NCBI GenBank assembly: GCA_005800865.1
Contig: SYEI01000167.1
Coordinates: 1 to 13,285 of the forward strand
Direction of reading: 5' to 3'
Length of the DNA stretch: 13,285 nucleotides
DNA from: Bacteroidota bacterium
Lineage (GTDB): Bacteria; Bacteroidota; Bacteroidia; B-17B0; Aurantibacillaceae
A program made the position numbers and the translations under genes. Below the pieces are notes generated by a model. It saw only the letters and a list, made by a program, of their open reading frames with translations, ran no database searches and was not told where the DNA came from. This document shows positions 1 to 6,529 of this stretch, in pieces (within the stretch, counting starts at the first letter, position 1; each line of letters begins with the position of its first letter).

Positions 1-225
1 AGCCGTGTTTCCTGTTGTTCCACTAATAGATCCAGCCGCTCCAGCCGTACTTGATCTCACATCAAAGGATCCGCCTCCAGCGGTTGCTTTTGTTACACTA
101 AACGTAGGAGAGGCTACCCAACTTACTGTATTTGTTGGATAAGCAGTCCAATTAAAGGTTTGAGAAAAAATACTAGTAAAAATAAAACAGAATACTAGTG
201 TTAATGTGTTTTTTATAAAAGCCAT
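1..225 (-). CDS. Exported protein, N-terminal fragment (runs off left edge)
   Basis: Reading leftward from the ATG at 225-223 gives 75 open codons that reach the window edge, so only the N-terminus is present. Residues 1 to about 21 form a clear signal peptide: a lysine near the start, a hydrophobic run (LTLVFCFIFTSIF), then SQ as a likely cleavage site. The mature part begins QTFNWTAYPTNTVSWVASP and then becomes rich in Ser, Thr, Gly and Ala (TAGGGSFDVRSSTAGAAG). This resembles the start of large Bacteroidota surface or adhesin-like proteins, which often end in a T9SS sorting domain, but that end is not in view. It is transcribed away from the sensor kinase gene. No enzymatic motif is visible and no function is assigned. 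The signal peptide and uninterrupted frame make a real gene likely. Confidence 0.8.
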   Translation of the reverse strand, partial: MAFIKNTLTLVFCFIFTSIFSQTFNWTAYPTNTVSWVASPTFSVTKATAGGGSFDVRSSTAGAAGSISGTTGNTA

Positions 226-271
226 AAAATTATGTATTAATAACAACCAATATTATAACAAAATAAAATTA

Positions 272-288
272 GGTGGTAGAGTGCCACC
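272..288. repeat. Small GC-rich inverted repeat in divergent intergenic region
   Basis: GGTGG (272-276) and CCACC (284-288) can form a 5-bp stem. A T-G wobble (277/283) extends it to 6 bp around the loop AGAGT. It lies in the 133-base spacer between the leftward exported-protein gene and the rightward kinase gene. It is G+C-rich in otherwise AT-rich surroundings. It could be a leader hairpin, an operator, or chance. There is no T-tract suggesting a terminator on the plus strand. Confidence 0.3.
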
Positions 289-325
289 CCCCTCTTAAAT
301 AATGATTTATATCGCCATAAAATAA

Positions 326-333
326 TATATTTG
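326..333 (+). promoter_or_regulatory. Bacteroidota-type -7 promoter element (TATATTTG) for the sensor kinase operon
   Basis: TATATTTG matches the Bacteroidota -7 consensus TAnnTTTG exactly. Its last base lies 26 bases before the A of the kinase ATG, which would leave a leader of roughly 20 bases. No convincing -33 TTG/TTTG element is seen at the usual distance upstream. The element and the next seven bases (TTTGAAATAGA, 330-340) recur at the same distance from the start codon of the gene at 11486. Confidence 0.5.
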
Positions 334-358
334 AAATAGAAACTATTGACTAAACTAT

Positions 359-2344
359 ATGGAAAACCATAAAATCAATTATAAAGTATACACTATAGTT
401 CTAATAATAGCTTTGTTTTGCTTATCTTTTAATGGCTTTGCTCAGTATCCCTATGAAATAAATAAATTATTAAAAGAGGTAAAAGAAGCTTCTTTTGGTG
501 ATTCGGCTACCCTTTTTAAAATTGGAAACCAAACCATTCTTAAAACTTCTCAAACAAAATACAAAGGAGCAGAGGCAGAAGTAAATATTTACTATGGTAA
601 CTATTTTTATTACACGCGTAATATTGATCGTGCAAAATTTTATTTTGAAAAAGCAAAATCAATAGCCCAAACATTTTCTAATACACACATCGAAACACTA
701 GCTAACATTCGACTCATATTTATTGATTACGAATTAGGAATTAACGAAGGTGCCGAACAAGACTTTCTTAATTTACTGCTTGAAACCAAACAAACTAAAG
801 ATTTCGAAAATCATGCTGAGTTATTGAATTTATTAGGAATTATAAAAGAATCAAAAAATGAATTACAAGCCGCAGCAGAGTTATACATTGAAGGATTAGC
901 ATTTTCTGAATCACACGGCTTACCACATTATCCATCTGTTTTTAGAAACAATCTTGGCTTAATTAAATTATATTCCAATCAAACTGATGATGCGTTAATT
1001 GATTTTGAGAAGGGTTTAGAATCTGCTAAAAATGAAAATGATAAAAATTTAGCAAGTCATATTCAAATTAATATTTGTTTGATTTACGTAAAGAAAAATC
1101 GTGTAAAAGAAGCCTTAGAGATTTTTAATGATGTTATTAATTATACCCGTTTAAATAATCATCCTAGAGAATTATCGGCCGCATTTATTAATATTGGTGC
1201 AGAGTTTAATAGATCCAATAAACCAGAACTAGCTTTAGCTTACCTTGATTCATCCATTAATATTTTAGAAAAAACAGAATTACATTCTGAATTAACGGAA
1301 GGCTATCTTGGAAAAGCAGAAGTGTTAATAAGCTTAAAGAAAAACAACGAAGCAAAAAAAATTCTTGAGTTAGCAAAAGCATTATTTGTAAAAACGAATA
1401 ACTTGAATAACCAAGCAAGCTATAATTATTTACTATATACTATCGAGAACTCTGAGGGAAAACATCAATCTGCTTTAAACTACTATTTATCTTACGAAAA
1501 CATTAAAGATAGTCTTGAAAAAACATTAAACGGTAAGCTTTTACAAGAACTGCAATTAAAATATAATGTCCAGAAAAAAGAAGTGGAGTTGGAAAAAGAA
1601 AAATCTAAAAACTTATTACTAGAACAACAACATCAAGATGAGCGTTTTTTTAAGTGGCTATCTATAGGTATTGCGGTCATCGTTTTGATTTTAGTTATCG
1701 GTTCTGTTTACTATTTATATTCTATAAAAATTAGAGAAAAACAAGCTTCTTTTAGCCGACAACTCATAGAAAACATTGAAGAAGATCGTTTACGAATATC
1801 CATGGACTTACATGATGATATTGGCCAATCATTGTCGATGATTAAATCAAAAATAACTGTTTTAAAACAAGATTCTGAAGACAAAGTTTTAGAAACTGAA
1901 CTCGCTAGAGTTATTGAACAAACCAGAGAGATTTCCAAAAACTTATATCCTTCGTATTTGGAAAAAATTGGCTTAGTAAGATCTGTTGCTCGGTTAATGG
2001 AAAATATTCAATCCTCAACAAAAATAGAATGTAGCTTTGATGTAACAGATAAGGTAGAAGAATTATCTCTTCAAAGCAAAACTCATATTTATCGCATTTT
2101 ACAAGAGTGTACAAACAATACGATAAAGCATGCCAAGGCAAGTGCACTAAAAATATCCATTACTGAAAAAAATAGTGAATTTATTCTCATTTACCAAGAT
2201 AATGGCATAGGCATGTCCTCTAAACAAAAGGATGGACTTGGTTTATTATCGATTTTAGAACGGGCAAAAATTATTAACGGAAGTGTTAATTTTGAAGATA
2301 AAACAAATAAAAGTTTTAAATTAACGCTAAAATTCAGCGCCTAA
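359..2344 (+). CDS. TPR-containing sensor histidine kinase (HisKA_3/NarX-type)
   Basis: This is a membrane-anchored sensor kinase of 661 residues that should autophosphorylate and pass phosphate to the response regulator encoded next. Residues 1 to about 28 form a signal peptide ending FNGFAQ. A long helical region of tetratricopeptide-like repeats follows (about 65-390), presumably periplasmic. Next come a charged coiled-coil segment (about 395-428) and one transmembrane helix (about 433-455, WLSIGIAVIVLILVIG). The HisKA_3 dimerisation motif MDLHDDIGQSL carries the predicted phosphoacceptor His485. The HATPase_c domain shows an N-box (ECTNNTIKHA, around 583-592), a G1 box (DNGIGM, 614-619) and a second glycine box (DGLGLLSI). 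No named ligand-binding domain is seen, so the TPR region is the likely sensor through protein contacts. The stop codon is followed directly by the regulator's ATG. The stimulus is unknown; phosphate starvation is only a guess from the neighbours. Confidence 0.93.
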   Translation: MENHKINYKVYTIVLIIALFCLSFNGFAQYPYEINKLLKEVKEASFGDSATLFKIGNQTILKTSQTKYKGAEAEVNIYYGNYFYYTRNIDRAKFYFEKAKSIAQTFSNTHIETLANIRLIFIDYELGINEGAEQDFLNLLLETKQTKDFENHAELLNLLGIIKESKNELQAAAELYIEGLAFSESHGLPHYPSVFRNNLGLIKLYSNQTDDALIDFEKGLESAKNENDKNLASHIQINICLIYVKKNRVKEALEIFNDVINYTRLNNHPRELSAAFINIGAEFNRSNKPELALAYLDSSINILEKTELHSELTEGYLGKAEVLISLKKNNEAKKILELAKALFVKTNNLNNQASYNYLLYTIENSEGKHQSALNYYLSYENIKDSLEKTLNGKLLQELQLKYNVQKKEVELEKEKSKNLLLEQQHQDERFFKWLSIGIAVIVLILVIGSVYYLYSIKIREKQASFSRQLIENIEEDRLRISMDLHDDIGQSLSMIKSKITVLKQDSEDKVLETELARVIEQTREISKNLYPSYLEKIGLVRSVARLMENIQSSTKIECSFDVTDKVEELSLQSKTHIYRILQECTNNTIKHAKASALKISITEKNSEFILIYQDNGIGMSSKQKDGLGLLSILERAKIINGSVNFEDKTNKSFKLTLKFSA

Positions 2345-3019
2345 ATGAGCCAGATTAATACATTACTAATTGCAGATGATCATCCTATTTTTAGAAAGGG
2401 TTTGATGGATTTACTGCAGCACTCTTTTCCGAAAGTTAAAATTATTGAATGCCATAATGGAGCGGAAGCAATTGACGGTATTTTAAAACAAAAGCCTGAC
2501 ATCGCTATTTTAGACATCAATATGCCTGAAGCAAATGGATTAGATGTTTGTAAGCGTGTTATTAAAGAACAATCTACTACAAAAATCATCATCCTTACCA
2601 TGTATCAGGAAAAGGAAATGATTAAAAACGCCATGTTATCAGGAGCTATGGGCTATATTTTAAAAGATAATGCTGTAGATGAAATTATGGACTGTGTAAA
2701 TACGGTAGCGAATGGTGAAAACTATATTGGCACTGCTATGTTGCCTTATCATAACGAACTTTCGATTGAAGACAAGAAGAAACAACAATTAGTTGAAGGC
2801 TTAAAAGCTTTAAGTCAAGCTGAATTAAAAACGCTTAAGCTAGTAAGTCAAAATAAAACGTCTAAAGAAATTTCGGAGCTATTATTTTTATCCGAAAAAA
2901 CAGTGGAGAATTATCGCTCTCGTATTTGCCAAAAATTAGAATTGCCTCCTCGTAATAATAGTTTAGTAATTTGGATTAGCGAGAATAAAGAGCTGTTATC
3001 CTATATCAGCGAGTTTTAG
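2345..3019 (+). CDS. NarL/LuxR-family response regulator
   Basis: This 224-residue, two-domain regulator is the expected partner of the kinase just upstream; its ATG abuts the kinase stop codon, so the two are probably translationally coupled. The receiver domain (about 4-122) has the acidic pocket Asp11/Asp12, the predicted phosphoacceptor Asp57 (ILDINMP), Thr85 (IILTMY) and Lys107 (YILKDNA), so the full catalytic set is present. The C-terminal LuxR/GerE helix-turn-helix (about 155-205) contains LVSQNKTSKEISELLFLSEKTVENYRSR, typical of the NarL class. It is a cytoplasmic transcription factor. Targets are unknown; the adjacent phosphatase operon, the divergent exported-protein gene, or autoregulation are all possible. 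An inverted repeat just beyond the stop codon (3024-3041) could be a binding site or a terminator. Confidence 0.95.
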   Translation: MSQINTLLIADDHPIFRKGLMDLLQHSFPKVKIIECHNGAEAIDGILKQKPDIAILDINMPEANGLDVCKRVIKEQSTTKIIILTMYQEKEMIKNAMLSGAMGYILKDNAVDEIMDCVNTVANGENYIGTAMLPYHNELSIEDKKKQQLVEGLKALSQAELKTLKLVSQNKTSKEISELLFLSEKTVENYRSRICQKLELPPRNNSLVIWISENKELLSYISEF

Positions 3020-3023
3020 TTTA

Positions 3024-3041
3024 TATACATAAGCATGTATA
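3024..3041. promoter_or_regulatory. 7-4-7 inverted repeat after the response regulator gene
   Basis: TATACAT (3024-3030), spacer AAGC, then ATGTATA (3035-3041) make a perfect 7-bp dyad starting five bases after the regulator stop codon. It may be a weak transcription terminator, though it is AT-rich and lacks a clear following T-run. It may instead be an operator for a dimeric regulator in the 140-base spacer ahead of the phosphatase operon. The sequence alone does not decide. Confidence 0.35.
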
Positions 3042-3159
3042 ATTATTGTTACCATTTTAAGGGTGACGTTAAATTAAATTCAATATACTTTTACGATTAA
3101 TGTTATTTTCTTATCAATGACTTAATAATAACCTTAATTCATTGAAATAATTTAGCGAA

Positions 3160-4947
3160 ATGAAACATATTTTCGCTCTCTTATTTATTTCCTTAACGGG
3201 AATTTCTCAAACCGTATCCCGTGGCCCCTACTTGCAGCAAGCAACGCCCACTAGCATTATTGTTAAATGGAAAACGAGTACAGCTACTAACACAAAAGTA
3301 AACTATGGTCTTTCTCAGTCAAATTTGAGTATGGCTGTTACTAATACGGTGTCATCAATCAATCATGAAATAAAAATTACAGGTTTACAACCCTACACAA
3401 AATATTATTACACTATTGGCACAACAACTTCTACATTAGTTACTACTGCTCCCGACATTTTTTTTAGAACAGCGCCTAATTACGGACAAAAAGGTGATTA
3501 TCGCTTTTGGGTAGTTGGAGATGCTGGAACTGGTGGGAATAGTCAAAGAGATACAAGAACTTCTTTTTTGAATTACAGTAATAACAAAAACATTGACGGT
3601 TGGATTTGGTTAGGCGACAATGCTTATGATGGTGGATTTGATAGCGAATACCAAGCCAACGTATTTAGTAATAATACTTTTGAGGCGCCATTAAAAAATA
3701 TTGTTGTATGGCCTGCCATTGGTAACCACGATTATAATCATAATATTCCTTTTTCACCTTCTCCAGCTTACTTTGATATTTTCACACTTCCTGCAAATGC
3801 AGAATGTGGTGGAGTGCCATCAGGAACTGAAAAATACTATTCTTACAATTATGGCAATATACATTTTGTTGTTCTCGATTCATACGACGTTAGCCGTTCT
3901 TCAACAGGAGCCATGGCTACTTGGATTCAAAATGATTTAACAGCTAATACTCAACCTTGGGTAATCGCCTATTGGCATCATCCACCGTACACAAAAGGAA
4001 GTCACAATTCGGATAACTCCAATTTTTTAGATGGTGAATTAGTTGATATGCGACAAAATATTATTCCCATTTTAGAAGCAAAGGGAGTAGATTTAGTTTT
4101 AAACGGGCATAGCCATGTTTACGAACGCTCTTATTTATTAGATGGACATTATGGCTATTCTGGTTCATTAACTCCTGCTATGAAAAAAGACAATACTTCA
4201 GGCAGTTATCCAGGAGATTGTGCTTACCACAAACAAACTCAAGCAACGAGCTCTCACAAAGGAACAGTATATGTGGTGTGTGGTTGTTCTGGAAAAAATG
4301 ATTCAAGTCCTTCGTCTGGCTGGCCACACCCAGCAATGTATAAATATGAAAATACGATTTATGGCTCAATGGCAGTAGATGTAAAAGACAATAAACTAGA
4401 AGGCAAATTTATAACATCAACAGGTACTGTATTTGATTCGTTTACCATTATAAAAAATGCAGGAGGAAGTAAAACGTATACGGTTTGTCCGAATGAACTA
4501 ATTACTTTAAAATCAACTTTTCCTGACCAAGTAACTTGGTTCCCAGCATCTCAACAATCAGATTCTCTTACTATTAGTACGCCAGTAAGTACTGTAGTAT
4601 ATGCAACAGATTTGGCCGGATGTATTAAAGATACGTTTCATATCAATGTTATTTCTAATCCATTGTGTTCAGTAACTGGGTTAAATGATTTTGATTCGAA
4701 TGAGTTTTTAGTTTATCCAAGTCTTTTAGAAGAATCCGCTAATCACATAACTATTGAAAGTGTGTACTCGATTCCTGCTGTCATAAAATTGATAGATATT
4801 AATGGAAAAGAAATACAAAACAACCAAATAGAATTAACAACTGGCAAAAATACGTTAGCTGTTCCAAACGCTCTTTCATCTGGCATCTACTTCCTAAAAA
4901 TTACTACTGACTCTCACGAAAAAAACTACAAACTATATGTTAAATAA
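3160..4947 (+). CDS. Secreted purple acid phosphatase-like metallophosphoesterase with T9SS sorting domain
   Basis: This predicted exported phosphatase of 595 residues would release phosphate from organic esters outside the cell. A signal peptide (1 to about 17, ending GISQ) leads into a fibronectin-III-like N-terminal domain (about 19-105; RGPYLQ, TSIIVKWKT, LQPYTKYYYTIG) typical of purple acid phosphatases. The catalytic domain (about 112-430) has all five metal-binding blocks: GDAG (Asp121), GDNAY (Asp153, Tyr156), GNHD (Asn189, His190), WHHPPY (His273) and NGHSHVYE (His317, His319). Tyr156 in GDxxY is the hallmark of this family, whose enzymes use a dinuclear Fe(III)-M(II) centre. An Ig/PKD-like segment with two Cys residues (about 437-503) precedes a C-terminal sorting domain (about 516-595) ending SSGIYFLKI...NYKLYVK. 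The usual YPNP motif is replaced by YPSL. The gene heads a four-gene overlapping cassette. Substrate (monoester, diester or other) cannot be told from the sequence. Confidence 0.9.
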   Translation: MKHIFALLFISLTGISQTVSRGPYLQQATPTSIIVKWKTSTATNTKVNYGLSQSNLSMAVTNTVSSINHEIKITGLQPYTKYYYTIGTTTSTLVTTAPDIFFRTAPNYGQKGDYRFWVVGDAGTGGNSQRDTRTSFLNYSNNKNIDGWIWLGDNAYDGGFDSEYQANVFSNNTFEAPLKNIVVWPAIGNHDYNHNIPFSPSPAYFDIFTLPANAECGGVPSGTEKYYSYNYGNIHFVVLDSYDVSRSSTGAMATWIQNDLTANTQPWVIAYWHHPPYTKGSHNSDNSNFLDGELVDMRQNIIPILEAKGVDLVLNGHSHVYERSYLLDGHYGYSGSLTPAMKKDNTSGSYPGDCAYHKQTQATSSHKGTVYVVCGCSGKNDSSPSSGWPHPAMYKYENTIYGSMAVDVKDNKLEGKFITSTGTVFDSFTIIKNAGGSKTYTVCPNELITLKSTFPDQVTWFPASQQSDSLTISTPVSTVVYATDLAGCIKDTFHINVISNPLCSVTGLNDFDSNEFLVYPSLLEESANHITIESVYSIPAVIKLIDINGKEIQNNQIELTTGKNTLAVPNALSSGIYFLKITTDSHEKNYKLYVK

Positions 4948-6529
4948 AATTCTACTTTCGATAACTCTACTTTTTACTATATATAAAACCCAAGCTCAAT
5001 GTGTTACGACTAATGTTCCTGGAGATTTTATTATTAATTCAAGCATTATTTTATCGGGTACTTATAATGTTAGTGGAACATTTAAAGTAGCGCCTTTTGT
5101 TACTGTTTATGTTAAGGCATATTCATCAGGTGGATGTGGCAAACTAATTATTAATGCACAAAAAATTATAGTAGAAGGAACTATTGACGGTAATTATGCT
5201 GGTAATGTTGGTGGAACGGGAGGACTAGGTGGAAACATTGTAAGTAGTTTAACAGGAGATCAAACGGCTATTAATACATGCAGCAATAAAGATAATACAG
5301 GAATTATTGTGGTGGAGTCTGGAAAATTTGGAAGTAACGGTGTTGGAACTGGTGCTGGATTACAAGGACAAAACGGACAAAATGGTTCTGGTCCAAAACA
5401 ACAATGTTTAAGTAATGATGATGAATGCGGCATGATTGGAGGCTCTGGCGGTGCTGGTGGTGGAGGTGGTGCAAGTTATGGAGGCATTGGTACTTCGGCA
5501 GCAAATGGTGGTAATGGAACAAGTACCTATACAGCAACAGGCGTAAATGTTTCAACTGGTTATATTGTATTTGCAGGTACTGGCGGCGCCGGTGGAAATG
5601 CTGGTAACGTTTTTGGTACTGCCACAGGTCCAGATATTGACTTAGGCTCAAGTGGTGCTGGCGGCGGCGGCGGCGGAAGATCTTACGACGTTGGATTGGC
5701 TGGCGGAAAAGGTGGTAATGGCGGCGGACTAGTACAATTAATTGCTAGTGATTCTGTAAAAATTATAGGTAAGGTTTTAGTAAACGGCGAAAATGGTGCT
5801 AACGGCGGCGATGGAGGTAATGGTGGAATTAGTCCTAATTGTTGTTCGGATGGTTGCGACGATTCTGGCGAAGCAACTTTATCCTGCGGTGCAGGTGCTG
5901 GAAGCGGCGGCGGCGGCGGTTCTGGTGGTGGCATTTATATAGAATCACAAACTTTAGCATTAATTACAGGCACCTTACAAAGCAATGGTGGCAATGGTGG
6001 TAATAGTGGACAAAAAGGAAATGGAACTACTACTAATTATTCGGGAGGTGTGTTTTGTGGAAATCAAACAATTACTAGCGGTAACGGAAGTCTTGGTAAC
6101 AAGGGAGGAGCAGCAGGGGGAGGTAGAATTAAAATATTTGTTCCCACTTGTTCGTCTTCAACAGTAAGCCCAATTTATACTATTAACGGCGGCACAGGTT
6201 TTACTAACGCTTCAAGCGGAAGCTATCAAGTAATCTGCGGGGTTACGAATTTAAATGAGGCGATAAAAGAACAATATGCTTTAAAAGTATTTCCAAATCC
6301 CTTTTCTGAAACGGTAACATTAACATTCAAATTCGATGAAACTCCAGAAAACATGAGTGAAATTAATGTCTTAAATACTTTAGGAATGGTTATCAAAACC
6401 ATTTCATCAGATGATTTAAAATACAATAGAACGATTCAAATTGATTTATCTGAACTTTCATCTGGCATTTACTTTATAAAAACAACCATTAATAACTTGA
6501 GTTATGATTACAAAATTATTAAACAGTAA
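4937..6529 (+). CDS. Glycine-rich repeat protein, secreted, with T9SS sorting domain
   Basis: This 530-residue protein has no recognised enzymatic motif. It starts with a signal peptide (1 to about 20, ending TQAQ) and ends with a T9SS sorting domain (about 449-530; VFPNPF, then SSGIYFIKT and DYKIIKQ). Between them lies a glycine-rich region (about 65-400). Short alternating hydrophobic strands, each closed by a Gly-containing turn, recur there and are separated by GGxGG tracts. Units start near residues 68, 262 and 330, with a partial one near 394. This suggests a repetitive beta structure, possibly solenoid-like. Cysteines occur in clusters (NCCSDGC, CGAGAG). The start overlaps the upstream phosphatase gene by 11 bases and the end overlaps the PhoD gene by 26, so it is almost certainly co-expressed with both. 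A surface scaffold or adhesin role is inferred only. The region is much richer in G+C than its neighbours because of the Gly codons. Confidence 0.85.
   Translation: MLNKILLSITLLFTIYKTQAQCVTTNVPGDFIINSSIILSGTYNVSGTFKVAPFVTVYVKAYSSGGCGKLIINAQKIIVEGTIDGNYAGNVGGTGGLGGNIVSSLTGDQTAINTCSNKDNTGIIVVESGKFGSNGVGTGAGLQGQNGQNGSGPKQQCLSNDDECGMIGGSGGAGGGGGASYGGIGTSAANGGNGTSTYTATGVNVSTGYIVFAGTGGAGGNAGNVFGTATGPDIDLGSSGAGGGGGGRSYDVGLAGGKGGNGGGLVQLIASDSVKIIGKVLVNGENGANGGDGGNGGISPNCCSDGCDDSGEATLSCGAGAGSGGGGGSGGGIYIESQTLALITGTLQSNGGNGGNSGQKGNGTTTNYSGGVFCGNQTITSGNGSLGNKGGAAGGGRIKIFVPTCSSSTVSPIYTINGGTGFTNASSGSYQVICGVTNLNEAIKEQYALKVFPNPFSETVTLTFKFDETPENMSEINVLNTLGMVIKTISSDDLKYNRTIQIDLSELSSGIYFIKTTINNLSYDYKIIKQ
5660..5676 (+). 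repeat. GGC trinucleotide microsatellite inside the glycine-rich gene
   Basis: Five GGC units plus GG lie in a row and encode a poly-Gly run. Changes in unit number would lengthen or shorten the Gly run without shifting the frame. Confidence 0.7.
5904..5919 (+). repeat. Second GCG/GGC trinucleotide microsatellite in the glycine-rich gene
   Basis: Five GCG units plus a G, coding for Gly (SGGGGGSGGG in the protein). It mirrors the tract at 5660-5676 and also preserves frame if it slips. Confidence 0.7.

Larger units (their letters stand above)
5138..6139 (+). repeat. Degenerate protein-level repeats in the glycine-rich region
   Basis: Three similar units can be aligned by eye. Unit 1, from residue 68, reads KLIINAQKIIVEGTIDGN. 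Unit 2, from residue 262, reads LVQLIASDSVKIIGKVLVNG. Unit 3, from residue 330, reads IYIESQTLALITGTLQSNG. Each is preceded by a Gly-rich run and followed by an NGGxGG-like linker. A fourth partial copy (GGGRIKIFV, about 394-402) ends the array. The pattern is hydrophobic strand, short turn, strand, Gly turn, strand. The DNA is only weakly conserved between units, so these are old duplications or convergent composition. Confidence 0.55.

Noticed and set aside
252..257. TATAAT on the minus strand before the left-edge gene
   Set aside because: It matches the E. coli -10 box, but Bacteroidota use TAnnTTTG and no -35 is present; AT-rich spacers give such words often.
1711..2147. Two minus-strand frames of 75 and 78 codons opposite the kinase catalytic region
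   Set aside because: The plus strand encodes intact HisKA_3 and HATPase motifs here; the antisense frames have no recognisable features.
3086..3093. TACTTTTA as a possible -7 promoter element for the phosphatase operon
   Set aside because: It matches TAnnTTTG at only 7 of 8 positions, lies 67 bases before the ATG, and has no -33 partner. The operon promoter could not be placed with confidence.
5304..5651. Open frame on the minus strand, rich in His, Gln, Leu and Tyr
   Set aside because: It is the antisense of the Gly-rich coding region; Gly and Asn codons read backwards give this composition. It has no domain, and the plus-strand gene has a signal peptide and sorting domain.
5683..5934. Proline-rich open frame on the minus strand
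   Set aside because: GGC/GGT Gly codons read in antisense give Pro-rich sequence; this is a composition artefact opposite the Gly-rich gene.
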